From the NCBI GenBank assembly GCA_003665825.1, contig QPFY01000012.1, positions 868,001 to 932,000 of the forward strand: DNA of 64,000 nt, given 5' to 3'. The DNA is from Microbotryum silenes-acaulis (taxonomy: Eukaryota; Basidiomycota; Microbotryomycetes; Microbotryales; Microbotryaceae). The position numbers and the translations under genes are program-made. The notes under the pieces were generated by a model. It had not been told where the DNA came from. It worked only from the letters and a program-made list of their open reading frames with translations, and ran no database searches. This document shows positions 1 through 10,398 of the stretch, piece by piece (the stretch's first letter is position 1; each line of letters begins with the position of its first letter).

Positions 1-370
1 GAGATAATCCGCCCTCAGCTGGTCGTCCGAACCGACCTCGACGAGCGAGCCGGCTGTCGTCATTCATCAGAAAAGACACCTCACCCGTCAGGGAAGCTAG
101 ACGACACGACAACATCTTGCATCTTTACCCGGAATGCCTTAAAATACCAACGCACGACGCCCACAGAATCGCCGGTGGAACATTCATGGCCTGTCCGAGC
201 CCTCGCCGACCCAAGTTTTTCGCCAGGACTGGTATTGCATCGAACCTGGACCCACTTACCCGGCTTCAAAGTTCCTAGAGATGACTGAATTCTCTTCGTA
301 GAGACTACTTAAATAGCAGAGGCAACTCCCTTGTAACGCCCGAAAAGACTCACCCCAAGGCACCGGCTAC
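1..370. other. left-edge non-coding stretch
   Basis: No convincing gene is visible. Short open frames here do not resemble known proteins and continue into no exon. It probably contains the upstream region of the first plus-strand gene. Confidence 0.4.
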
Positions 371-2098
371 GTGTACCTCGCTCCCCCGAGAGATTTTCGG
401 AGCCCAGTCTGCGGCAGGCTGGGTCTCCGCTGCGAGTCGGGTCTGGAACCATCGGCCTTATCCCCCGCGCCCCCGGTCGCGTCCGGAACTCCGCACCGCT
501 CCTCTTCTATGTTTCCTTCTCCGCTTCGTTTCGTCTTGGGCGCATCTCAATTCAATTTCTCTCTCTTTCGACCGCATCAACCAGCCCCAGGCGTTCCCCC
601 TCCCCGGTACGAACTCAATCTCGTTCGATCGCCTACCAAGTTCTGTCTCAGATCGCTTCATCGTCGCCTCTGGCCACCCCTCAAACCGGTTCCTCCACTC
701 GCGTCGCGCCGCGGCCCCCCCACCATCCCGGTTCTACCCCAACCCGCAACGACGCATCAAAGAATGGGCGGTCTCTCCCAACCCGTTTGTGGCAAGCTCT
801 TGAGCCAAGCTGCGTTGGTCTCGTCGAGTCAGGTCGAGGCGGTGTTGGCGGCTTATTGTTATGCGTGAGTGATGACGCTCCCGCCAGCCGGTGCTTCGGA
901 GACGGTGAGCCGGTGGTGGCGCGATACCGGCCCTAGTATTTTCGGCGTTTTATAATATCCAGGGCCGGTATTTTCGGCGTTTTATAATATATCCGGGGAA
1001 TCAAAGTCGGACTGTCCTTGTTGCATTGTGAGGTACGAGCTACTGACCTTCTTGTCATCACACGTCTTGAACGCAACCGCAGTAAATGGATTAACTGCGG
1101 TGGCAACCAATCAACGGCCTCACGCAAGCTACACCTCCTAACCCTCTACCTTCGAGCGGTGTAAGTTCCCCCCCCCCTCCCCCCTCTCCTCTGCCGTTAT
1201 TTGCCCCTTTACAACCGACTAATAATAGACCATAACCTCTTTTCCACAGCGATTCGAGTCACCTCTTACAAAAGCACTACGAAGCCTTCACCATCATCGC
1301 CTTCACCCTCAAGCACCACCCGTCCTCCCTGCTCGATTATTCTCTCACGCGCACGTGCGCCTCGTCCCAATCCGATCTGTCTTCTGCAGAGCTCAATCAA
1401 ACGAATTCGAGCCCGAGTCAGGAGGCGTGGAGTTTGGCGTTGAAGAGACCGAAATCGATTTTTAGGAGAATGTATTCGGTGCCGTTGGGTGGGGGCGGGG
1501 GCGGGGGCGGGAGCGGGGGCGGATATCTGTTGACCGTCACGGGGAATGGCAGTCGTAGTCGCAGTGGCAGTGGGGGTGCGAATAGTGATGGACAGATCAG
1601 CGAGGGTGCGAGTGAAGCTGAGAGTGAATTGGTGATGAATGGTGTACAAAGACCTGGGTTCGGGAGAAGTATTAGTGAAGGATCCATGTCGGGCTTGATT
1701 GCTCTTGGGGAGACAGCACAAGATGGTGAGCAAAGGATGGGACGAGGAGCTGGGTTCGCAGGTGCGGACGAGGGTTCGAATGAGGACAGCTTGGAACAGA
1801 TGAGAGAAAGTTTGAGGCTGAGAGCTGGCAGGGGATCTTCACAAGGCTTGGGGAGGGGGTTGTTGAGGTACGTCAACGCGGTCGCTTCTTTCGCTCGGGG
1901 GCCAAAACTCTTCCCTTTCTCGCGAGAGGCTGATCCTCCCTCTCTTCCTCCCTTCGCAGTGCCCCACCCATGTACGACGCCTCCGTTCTAGCGGATTACA
2001 TCGAACGGAATAGGCACATGATGCCGACCCATCGTGCACCCGGTTGGGATGAGGAGGAGTTGCCGGGATGGACGCCGAGGCTCGCAGCGGCGCAGTAG
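371..2098 (+). CDS. unidentified protein, four exons
   Basis: I do not recognise the family. Proposed exons are 371-864, 1083-1160, 1250-1867 and 1960-2098. They sum to 443 codons and keep frame across three introns: donors gtgagt, gtaagt and gtacgt, acceptors cgcag, cacag and cgcag. The small second exon encodes a Trp/Cys-containing stretch beginning KWINCGG. The third exon opens with a helical segment (HLLQKHYEAF) and then becomes disordered, with a Gly-rich run and Ser/Arg-rich sequence. The last exon is acidic and Trp-containing (GWDEEELPGW). The start is uncertain: in-frame ATGs lie at 371, 509 and 764, and the Pro/Ser/Arg-rich first 130 codons may be leader. The gene converges with SPP2, leaving 54 bp between the stops. 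Confidence is good for exons 2-4 and low for the start. Confidence 0.55.
929..994. repeat. two-copy AT-rich tandem repeat in an intron
   Basis: Two adjacent copies of a roughly 32-bp unit containing tattttcggcgttttataat lie at about 929-960 and 962-994, inside the first intron of the 371-2098 gene. The second copy differs by an extra AT and small substitutions. Confidence 0.75.
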
Positions 2099-2152
2099 CA
2101 GGAAGAAATGAGATCTAGGGTTTGTATTCGTCATGGATTGGGGGTTGAGTTT

Positions 2153-3826
2153 TTACCGATCCCTCCCTTCATCCCTTCCACTCTCCCTGTCCCTATTCCT
2201 ATCCCTCCGCCCATCCCTCTTCCTTTCCGAGTCCCTCCTCGGACTGGAGCTCCGATCCCTTCGTGTCCCGTTGCTTTCCGTGTACCCCCTGTTCCTGTCC
2301 CTGTCCCTGTCCCTATCACTTCTTGAAGATGGGTACCTCGATGAAGAACCTCGTGCATCGTTGTAGCGCGATGAGGATCCTCTCTCCCTCTCCGTTTCCT
2401 TCTCCCGCGTTGGACCGCTTTCCCTGTCACGACCATCGTCCCTATATCGATCCCTCCTCGAAGACGAAGATTCTTCGTATCGATCGCTCTCCTTGTCCCG
2501 CGTGTCCCTGTCCTCATCCCTCGTGAGCGCCTCCCTGCTTCCCACCTCCCTCGGTGACGCACCTCCATTCCGACTCCCATTCGTCTGCCCATTCCCATTC
2601 CCCCAACTTCTCCCCGCGCTCGTACTCGTACCGGCCCCCTCCTGCTCAGCCCTAACCTTCTTCGCCAGCGGTACGAACTTCATATCCTCCCTCTTACTAC
2701 TCTTCACCACCCCCTTCCCTTTACTCGGCTCCGTCGAGCCCAAAACGTCCGCAATCGGTCTGGCCCCGATGCCCAACATCGCCGGACGGGATTTAGGCAC
2801 GAACGCTTCGACGGGTCCGGAACGACCGGATCGACTGGCCGCTTGACCGGGTTTCCAACCCATTCCTCGGAGCATCGCGGCACCAAACTCGCCGACGGGT
2901 ACGCGGGCGTAATCTTCTAGTGTAGACTGAGGAAGGGGAGTAGGATCCGTCAGTGGTGGAGAAGAAGGCACAATAGGGTCCAAGTGGAGTATACGGACCT
3001 GGTCAGGTCGTGTCTCGAGGTCCCTCTTGAACGCGTCGGATTCGTCAATGGGGGCGTTCCTCGCATCCGCGGCAGAGTAGATGACTTCGACGGAGGGTTG
3101 GGTTTCCCCATTCCCGAGTCCAGAAGCGGACGAAATGAGTTCATGCAACGCTCGTTGCTCTTCCGTTTGGGGTGCTGCGGTGACGGTGGTCGATGATGCC
3201 TCGGGGGAAGGTTCTCTCTCGACCAAAGTCGTCGTCGCCGTCGCCGTCGCCGTCGTCGTCGTTGTGGCCCGCGGTGTAAGTTTGGACAAGCCCGCGACGA
3301 CGGGCGTCGAATTGATCTGATCGGCATCCACATCCATCGCCTCACCACTCGAGGGAGAAGGGGCGATCGCATCCGAAGTGAGCCTCATCCCCCCTACAGC
3401 ATCGGGGATGTAGCGCGCCTTGTTCTTCTTCTTCTTGATCAGTTCCGCGGCCTCGCGCCAGTCCTTGTTGGGCAACGCGGCGATGACGAGGGGCGAGGAA
3501 GTGCTTTGACGGGGGTTCTTTCTGGACGAGAAGAGGGATGTGGGTTCGTTAGATGGGGAGGGAGGGGACTTTGGGGGGATGGGAATTAATACGCACTGTG
3601 TGGCTCCGTTACGGTCGAATGCGGTGACGAGTTCGTCCTTGGCTTTGCGAGTGGATGCACGTTGGGTCAAGGCATCGTCGGCGTCGTCGTCGTCATCATC
3701 ATCATCATCGTCGACATGGTGTGGCCGCTGTTGCAGTCGTTGCGGAGGTGCTGGCTGACTTGGCCGGGTGTTGGATGAGGAGGGTCGCGGGGGTGCTTGG
3801 ATTTTGAATGAGATGGATGAGGACAT
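2153..3826 (-). CDS. SPP2: Spp2/GPKOW-type G-patch pre-mRNA splicing factor
   Basis: Spp2 proteins activate the spliceosomal DEAH helicase Prp2 through a G-patch before the first transesterification. The G-patch core is visible about two thirds along (VPVGEFGAAMLRGMGWKPG). The N-terminus has the family-like start MSSSISFKIQ, and the segment LPNKDWREAAE is also typical. The C-terminal third is a long Arg/Asp/Ser-rich disordered tail. An in-frame 75-bp intron lies at 3522-3596 (gtgcgt...ccag). Removing it joins a family-like ITGFD-type segment (VTAFDRNGATQ) to KNPRQSTSSPLVIAALPNKDW, so exons are 3597-3826 and 2153-3521. The frame stays open upstream to 3946, but those 40 residues are not family-like. 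A poly-Asp run follows residue 30. The protein is nuclear by family knowledge. Confidence 0.87.
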   Translation of the reverse strand: MSSSISFKIQAPPRPSSSNTRPSQPAPPQRLQQRPHHVDDDDDDDDDDADDALTQRASTRKAKDELVTAFDRNGATQCVLIPIPPKSPPSPSNEPTSLFSSRKNPRQSTSSPLVIAALPNKDWREAAELIKKKKNKARYIPDAVGGMRLTSDAIAPSPSSGEAMDVDADQINSTPVVAGLSKLTPRATTTTTATATATTTLVEREPSPEASSTTVTAAPQTEEQRALHELISSASGLGNGETQPSVEVIYSAADARNAPIDESDAFKRDLETRPDQVRILHLDPIVPSSPPLTDPTPLPQSTLEDYARVPVGEFGAAMLRGMGWKPGQAASRSGRSGPVEAFVPKSRPAMLGIGARPIADVLGSTEPSKGKGVVKSSKREDMKFVPLAKKVRAEQEGAGTSTSAGRSWGNGNGQTNGSRNGGASPREVGSREALTRDEDRDTRDKESDRYEESSSSRRDRYRDDGRDRESGPTREKETERERGSSSRYNDARGSSSRYPSSRSDRDRDRDRNRGYTESNGTRRDRSSSPRRDSERKRDGRRDRNRDRESGRDEGRDR

Positions 3827-4254
3827 GGGGTTTTTGTTTTTGTTTTCTCGTGCGTGGTCCTGCTCCTCAGTCCAGCTGGTGAGCGGGTTACACTGAACGG
3901 GCAAGAGGAAGAGAGTGAGGAGTGAGGACGGGCGTGAGTTGGTCAAAAGCCGAGGCGAGATTTGAGCTCGGACCTCTTGCTCGTTTGCTTCCTCCCGTCT
4001 GGGCCTGGGCTCAGCTCGCCGCGGTCAACTCTCCCGTCTGAGTCGGTCTGACTCGGACTCTAACCGCTCCCCTCGCCCATCTCGTCTAGCAGCATCTCAC
4101 CGGACAGCCTATCACCTCGAGTAGTTCACAAGTAACCACTCGCGTGCGATCAGCCACCCGCCTCGCCCCCCCAGTTCGCCACCAAGGCCATCGTCATCGC
4201 CGTCGTCGAGCACCCGTCGCTGCGAAGCCCGCCTCCGCCGCTCTCGCCTCGACC

Positions 4255-6093
4255 ATGTCCGATTCCGATTCTGAATCCGTTTCGGGCTCAGGCCCTGGGT
4301 CCGCTTCAGGTTCATCCTCGTCCTCATCTCGTGCATCATTACCTCAAGTCACTCAGGCCACTTCGACCTCCTCCACGAAACCCATCGCGCAAGATGCCGT
4401 GACAACCAGTCCGGAGACGCCGACGACCAAGTCCTCGACTCCGACACCGTCCTTCGCGGACCTGGGCATCATCGAACCGCTCTGTGCGGCCTGCGCGTCC
4501 CTCAACTTCACTTCCCCAACCGAGATTCAACGCGAATGCATCCCCTACGGTCTTCAAGGCAAGGATATCATTGGGCTCGCTCAGACCGGTTCGGGAAAGA
4601 CCGCGGCGTTCGCCTTGCCCATCTTGCAGGCGCTGTGGGATCAGCCCCAGGGCTTGTTCGCTTGTGTGTTGGCACCAACCAGGTGAGTGGGCACAGAGCA
4701 AGATTTTGTGTGCGTTCCCACATCCTGACCCGATCTTTACACGTCTAACCCCAGGGAACTGGCGTACCAGATCGCCGAACAATTCCTCGCGCTCGGATCC
4801 GGTATCGGCGTCAGGGTCGCGACCATCGTCGGTGGCATCGACACCATGTCCCAACAAGTCGCCCTGGCCAAGAAACCCCACATCATCGTCGCCACACCGG
4901 GCAGGCTGCAGGACCATCTCGAGAACACCAAGGGCTTTTCGTTGAGGACTTTGAAATACCTGGTGCGCTAGGGGGTGCAGCGGGTAAAGTTTGACAGATT
5001 GTTGGCAGCGGGAACTTAGCTAGCTCGGACTCCGTCGCACAGGTCATGGATGAAGCCGATCGGTTGTTGGATTTGGATTTCGGTCCCGTCATTGACAAGA
5101 TCCTCAAATTGATCCCAAGGGAAGAACGCCATACGTACCTCTTCTCGGCGACGATGACGACCAAAGTCGCCAAGTTGCAGCGCGCCTCGTTGCGCGATCC
5201 GGTCAAGTTGGAGGTTTCGTCAAAGTGAGTTGAGCTCGGTGTCTTTGACGTTGTCGTTCCGGTAGAACTGACGCAAGGTCACTCGTTGTGTGCAGGTACC
5301 AAACCGTCTCGACGCTCCTGCAGTACTACCTCCTCGTCCCGATGAAGCACAAGGACCTGCACCTCGTCCATCTCGCGCACACCCTCTTGGGCAACACCAT
5401 CATCATCTTCGTACGCACCGTGCTCGACGCCCAACGCCTCTCCATCATCCTCCGTCTCCTCTCCTTCCCCGCCGTACCCTTGCACGGTCAACTGTCCCAA
5501 TCCGCTCGATTGGGCGCCTTGAACAAATTCAAATCCGGTTCGCGATCGATCCTCGTCGCCACGGACGTCGCCTCGCGTGGTCTGGACATCCCCGCCGTCG
5601 ACTGTGTGATCAACTTCGATTTACCGACCCATTCGAAGGATTACATCCATCGCGTAGGTAGGACGGCCCGAGCGGGGAGGTCGGGCAAGTCGATCTCGTT
5701 GGTGACACAATATGATGTCGAATTGTTTCAGAGGATCGAAGGTGCGCGTTTTTGTCTTTTCTGGCGAATGATGTATTCATTCGGTTGGATCTGATGATAA
5801 TTTCCCATTGTCTTCAACAAAAAGGTGTGATTGGTAAGAAAATGGACGAATACCCTCTCGGTGGGAGCGGGAAAGAACAAGTCATGCTCCTCGCCGAACG
5901 AGTAGGTGAGGCTTCCCGAGAGGCGGCGAGGGAGTTGAAGGAGAATGGAGCGAGTGGGGATGGGAGGAAGAGGGGGAAGAAGAGGGATAGAGGGGGCAAG
6001 GGGGATGAGAGGGATAGGGATGATGATGAGAGGGAGGCGGGGATGCCGAGGATGGGTGGGGGAGGGGGTAAGAAGTTAAAGGGGAGGAGATAA
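4255..6093 (+). CDS. RRP3: DEAD-box ATP-dependent rRNA helicase Rrp3 (DDX47)
   Basis: Rrp3 is a nucleolar helicase needed for 18S rRNA maturation. Exons are 4255-4682, 4755-4962, 5043-5224, 5296-5741 and 5825-6093, and frame is kept at every junction. Motifs appear in order: Q-motif region ([10 protein letters not shown]...FTSPTEIQ), motif [15 protein letters not shown] (split by intron 1), GG, TPGR, DEAD ([10 protein letters not shown]), SAT, the helicase-C segment ending [10 protein letters not shown], and [23 protein letters not shown] is characteristic of Rrp3/DDX47. The N-terminus is a Ser-rich tail and the C-terminus a Lys/Arg/Gly-rich tail. I chose ATG 4255 ([10 protein letters not shown]). 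An in-frame ATG at 4144 would add 37 Arg/His-rich residues without family support. The gene is divergent from SPP2, with about 430 bp of shared upstream DNA. Confidence 0.95.
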
Positions 6094-6412
6094 GTGGTGT
6101 AGGGGCGGCGTGCTTTCTTTCGGTACACCCCTTTTGTTTTCGCTTTCGGAATGGGCCTGTAATGCCGACGAGCTGTTCAACATCCAACGAGTGTTTTTGC
6201 GCACGGTTGGGAGAGAGGTATCTGCTGCGCATCCCAAACCCAGCCTCTTTGAAAACCAAGTATGAAGCTGGTTACATCCATAAAATCATATTCTAATGCT
6301 AAGATTCTTTGCTGTCAAATGACTGCCTGTGGGTACCATAAACACAAAATCCGGCAAGCAAAAGGTACTGCGGAGATTGGGAAGGGTCGATGGTGATTGG
6401 GTTTCATAAAGT

Positions 6413-7705
6413 TCAAAGCTTGTGGGTGGCACCTGGAGGGGAATAGAAAGGATGGATTCCGTTAGGCTCATGCGTCTGGACCAAAACTCGAGGTCACCAG
6501 GCAACTCACGATCTGAAGTCGAGTCGCGAGCAAAAGCCGCCGCAATCGCCTTGGACAAGCCCTTCATCGCCCTCCTTGCATGCTCGATAGGGACATTGGA
6601 ATCAACACTCGAGAGGGATTCGTTAAAGACCTCGAATGACCAAGGTCCATCGTAACCGGTTTGAACGACGGCATAGGAGAAGGTTGAAACGGGAAGGTAG
6701 GCGCCGAGCTCGTTCTCGAGGGGGAAGAGACGGTTCCCTCGAGACCAACGCCGGATAGGAGGGATCGAAGGGTCCGTCGGGGGTGTCATTGGCGGGGACA
6801 TGAAGCGACCATCGGCGACTTGGTAGAAGAAGATCTTATGACCGGGTACCCGTTGAACCAATTCGCGCATATTGACTTGCAGCTTCTCATCCACGTCGGG
6901 GGAAAGGCGCCCGGTTGACGAGTAAGGATCGGCCCATTCGAGCGCGAGGGTGTTGAACGAGTCCAGGCAGAGGCCGAGGTTGGGTCGATTGGCCTTTTCG
7001 ACGACTTCCCATGCGCTTTGCCAACTCCTTCGATGTGCCGCGAATGAAAGACCTTCGTACATGACTCGGACGGGCGGATCGCACTTGGCGGCTTCGTCGG
7101 CGAGCCAGGCAAGATCTTCGGCGCAGCGATCGAGGTCGCCGGTTGTCGCAGGAGCAGGGGCCGTCGTCGTGCAGCAGAGGAGTAACCGTGTATCGAGGAT
7201 GGGCAGGATGTCAAAGATACCTCGAGCAAACTCCCTCGACGTGTGTCGCTCCTCGGCGTCGACGTAGCCCTCAAAGGTGCGCAACGGTTGCCAGCAGCTG
7301 ATCCGAAGCATCAGCAACTTTGCCACTCGCGCTTAGTGCAATTTAGCGCACCGGAGATTATAGAAAACGAGCTAAATTTCACAAAAAGTGCGCTTTTGGC
7401 ACTAAAGTGCGCTAAATTGCACTAAATTGCACTAAAGCGCGAGTGGCAAAGTTGCTGATGAGGCCGTACGATCGCACGAGATCGGCCAACGCCGCGGCCG
7501 CGAATTGACTCGTCGAATCGCCGTCGCGCGTCGACTTGGGCAGACCTTGGGCCTCGGACCACGAGTCACGGAATGCGGCCCAGTCGTTGTCGAACAATTC
7601 GATGTGTTGGAACCCCGCTTGAGCGGCGGCGGCGATCTTGCTCGGCAACGTGTGGTGCTCGAACGAACCTAGAGAAAGCGAGGCAATGCCCAGAGTGGGA
7701 CTCAT
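6413..7705 (-). pseudogene. 3-dehydroshikimate dehydratase-like gene split by an inserted palindromic element
   Basis: The product resembles fungal QA-4-type 3-dehydroshikimate dehydratases (TIM-barrel, xylose-isomerase-like), which convert 3-dehydroshikimate to protocatechuate in quinate breakdown. Pieces are 7463-7705, 6510-7308 and 6413-6432, with a normal intron at 6433-6509 (gtgagt, branch cctaac, ctccag). Without the 152-bp insertion and one 2-bp flank copy they sum to 353 codons, close to the family length. Barrel features: N-terminal LGIASLSLGS, FQHIELFDNDW, WQPLRTFEGY, and likely metal or active-site residues in VMYEGLSF, LGLCLDSFNT, IFFYQVAD and WSFEVFNES. The insertion at 7309-7460 shifts frame and adds stops between VRSYGL and RISCWQP. 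Unless it is spliced out, the protein is truncated at about 80 residues. The C-terminus ends HKL, a possible peroxisomal signal. A upstream in-frame ATG is at 7777. Confidence 0.8.
7309..7460. mobile_element. 152-bp palindromic MITE-like element
   Basis: The two ends are inverted copies of each other, starting catcagcaactttgccact and continuing through a TTTAGTGCAATTTAGCGC-type arm. The first 25 bases are essentially identical on both sides, and the arms extend further with internal repeats of the AGTGCAATTT motif. AG dinucleotides flank both ends (7307-7308 and 7461-7462). Deleting the element and one flank copy restores an uninterrupted dehydratase frame, so this is an insertion with a 2-bp duplication. 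It encodes nothing. The arms could form a long hairpin in RNA. No other copy was found in this window. Confidence 0.85.
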
Positions 7706-8019
7706 CGTCGGCGGCCGAGAACTTGCGTCGGGTTCGGGCGTGGTAGAGAGAAGATGTGGCTGCTTTGGATCGTGCAAGGTACGATGATGCAGAGCTTTCT
7801 GATTGTCGTGAGTCTCACTCGCTGTCTTGGGGTTTGTGTGTGACGAGGTGAAGCGAGGAAGGGCGCCCAGCGCTGAACGACGGGGCGAGGAGCGCGTCTG
7901 CTGCTCTCAACTTTTTGCCGAGCGCGCCGCCACCGCGCATTCAGCTACGGCACGCGCCCGTGTAGTTGGGAACATGGGAATTCCCGGAACTGAGTGTTAC
8001 GGAGAACAAAAGAAGGTTT

Positions 8020-8091
8020 TGGCTGAACTGAGAGTCGAACTCAGGTCCACTCCATTAATCAGAGTTGCTCTGACCTCTGAGCTACTCAACC
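8020..8091 (-). tRNA. tRNA-like gene with a non-standard anticodon loop (nominal anticodon UUA)
   Basis: The minus strand folds as a 72-nt cloverleaf. The acceptor is GGTTGAG paired with TTCAGCC (G-U allowed), the D-stem GCTC/GAGC, the anticodon stem ACTCT/GGAGT, the variable loop 4 nt, and the T-arm CTGAG-TTCGACT-CTCAG, with discriminator A and no encoded CCA. An A-box (TAGCTCAGAGG) and a B-box (GTTCGACTC) are present, so transcription by RNA polymerase III is plausible. The seven-base anticodon loop reads GATTAAT: position 33 is A rather than the near-universal U, and the formal anticodon UUA would read the stop codon UAA. It may be a decayed tRNA, a tRNA with an altered loop, or a suppressor; I cannot assign an amino acid. 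Confidence 0.6.
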
Positions 8092-9477
8092 AGCGGGAAT
8101 AGGTCAACGCAGCGGCGCACCCGGGTCAAGCCGGCGGCGGTTCTCCCTCCCATTGGGAACCGCGGCGGGCGGACTGGTGTGCGGCCATATTGACTTCTAC
8201 TCGTGTCACGTGAATTCATAAGCCCAGTGCTCGTTGGGTACCCATAGGTGTCTGCGCTACGCACCGCGGCTAGTTTCGATTCGAGTGTTTAGGAGTCCCC
8301 CGCCGGGCAGAGTTTACTGCGGCAGCTGTCTTTTCTCACTGCCCGAGAAGTCACCTTGGGCCGCCGGGAGCTGGCGGCGCTTCGCGATAGATCACTTTGA
8401 ATGAGTTCATGTCCCAGACCCGGTCTAGCAGTACGTTGAAGATAGAATAACGTCAGATGAGGGCAGTTCGTTGAACATGTCGTATTCTCGAACTTGGCAA
8501 CACTGCTTTACTTCTCTCGGCAACTTTCGTGGACCAGAACCGTCGTTCAGCAGCAAAATGAATGGTACCTAGTTTATTGCCCAGTCCCGTAAACGGCCAA
8601 TAGCTTTATTACAAATTCACACGGCGAAATCTCGAAGGAAAACTCCTGACACCTGGCAACCCCTAAAGGGCTTCGGATCTTCTGATCGATGTCATGAAAA
8701 TGACGCGGCTCCTCGTGTAGCCCTCCTGAACTGCAATTGATGTGCCACAATTGGCCTTGTTTCATGTGCCTATTCAAAAGCTCGCGGCAACCTCTCGACC
8801 TCGGAGGAAGCACTTCAGGGGTTCATCCACCGTCGGGTGCAAAATTATCAACATTTAGCCGAAGACCTCAAAGCCTGGTGGAAACACGAGGTCCAAAGGC
8901 GCTCTCATAGGCAGGTACACGGGTACCTCACCTGCACCTATAAAACAGCTTGATCCCACTGGTAACTCCGGCCGCAGCAAAGGGTCGCGCAGATCATTTG
9001 AACTTGCAGGTCCGGGGCGGGCCAACCCCAAGACTGAACGTGCGGTGCCAAAAATCCTTCCTCCTTGATAAATGTAACTTAGAAGGTCGACGACTCATTT
9101 TCCAGCCTGCTGCCAGAACAAAAAAAAGAAAACGGTTGCGTGACAGCCCCCAGAAGTGGTAGGGTACATCGCGAAACTAATTTGAGTTATGACCAGGACG
9201 GGCGAGCCGACTGGTACGGGATTCACCCACCCGTGACCCCATAGTCGCCGTCGAGAGCGCAAGGACCGAGCTCTACGATGTTCTTCTTACAGACGCGCTT
9301 TGATTCTTTCCCGCATTTTGGACCAAGCCTGCCACCAATTCCTGTGGGTCAGAAGAACCTGGGGGCCCAGACGCCCCGGATGAAAGTGGCGAGCAGGCGC
9401 GCGTTGAATGTTCTTCCTTCACCGTCACCCCACCCATCGCGAGCCCGCAGCTGCGTTTCGATCACAAATCTGGGCCC
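8092..9477. other. non-coding stretch between tRNA-like gene and transporter remnant
   Basis: No convincing coding exon was found. In particular, no frame shows the missing transmembrane segments 1-6 or the GRxxGRR loop of the downstream sugar-transporter remnant. A TATAAA-like box lies near 8940 and may be a relic of the transporter promoter. Confidence 0.5.
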
Positions 9478-10398
9478 TGGCTTTTCTCGGTCGGTCGTCG
9501 CGATGAGGCGATCAAGAACTTGTGCTACCTCCGCCAGCTCTCGCCTGAGGATCCTTACATCATCGAAGAGGTCAACATGATCGACATACAGATCCAGCAC
9601 GACATCGCCGCCGTCGGTGAGGGCTTTTGGGCTCCCTTCCGCCAAGTCTTCACCCGCTGGGACCTCACCAAGCACCTGCTCATCGTCACGACTTTGTTCG
9701 CTTTCCAAAAAGGTACCAGTATCAACGCCATCAACTATTATTCGCCCACCATCTTCAAGTCGATCGGTATCCAGGGCTCGCAGACCGGTCTCCTCACCAC
9801 TGGTATTTTCGGTGTCATCAAGACCATCGGTGGCTTCGCGTGGACTTTCCTCATCATTGACCACTTCGGCCGACGCGGTATCTTGCTCGTCGGTGCGATC
9901 GGTGGTGCCGCTGCCATGGCCGTCATCGCTGGCTACAACCACATCGGTGACCCCGCCAACCACCCGCGCACCTCGGGTGACCTGCCCGCCGGTGGTCTCG
10001 CCGCAATGGTCTTCTTCTACGTCTGGACCGCATTCTACGCCGTCTCGTGGAACGGAACTCCCTGGGTCGTCTGCTCCGAGGTCTTCCCCGGTGCCGTTCG
10101 CATGGTCACGACCATGTTTGCCGCCGCCGCCAACTGGCTCTACAACTTCGCCATCGCTCGGGCGACCCCGACCATGTTTCTCAAGATGGGTCACTCCGGA
10201 TGGGGCGTCTACCTCTTCTTCTGCATCTGCCAGATCATCTCGGTCCCCTACATCATCTTTCTTTTGCCCCAGACCAAGCACGTTCCCCTCGAGGAGATGG
10301 ACCGTCTGTGGCAACTCTCCCCCTGGACCGCGAACCAAAAAGTCATGTCCGAATTGCGCCGCGAGCACGACGTCTCCGGCAAGGAAGGACCGGCTTGA
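9478..10398 (+). pseudogene. 5'-truncated MFS transporter, quinate-permease-like
   Basis: The reading is uninterrupted and matches the C-terminal half of fungal MFS sugar transporters, most like the quinate permeases QutD/qa-y. It begins in the central cytoplasmic loop (WLFSVGRRDEAIKNL) and runs through six transmembrane segments. Family motifs include INYYSPTIFKSIGI, TGIFGVIKTIGGF, DHFGRRG, VCSEVFPGAVR, AAAANWLYNF, and the closing PQTKHVPLEEMDRLW. About 200 expected N-terminal residues, including helices 1-6 and the first GRR motif, are absent upstream. At the point of divergence the expected SPRWL is replaced by SGPWL. The body has no stops or frameshifts, so the truncation may be recent. 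Its neighbour on the opposite strand is the broken dehydroshikimate dehydratase, suggesting a relic quinate gene pair. Confidence 0.8.
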
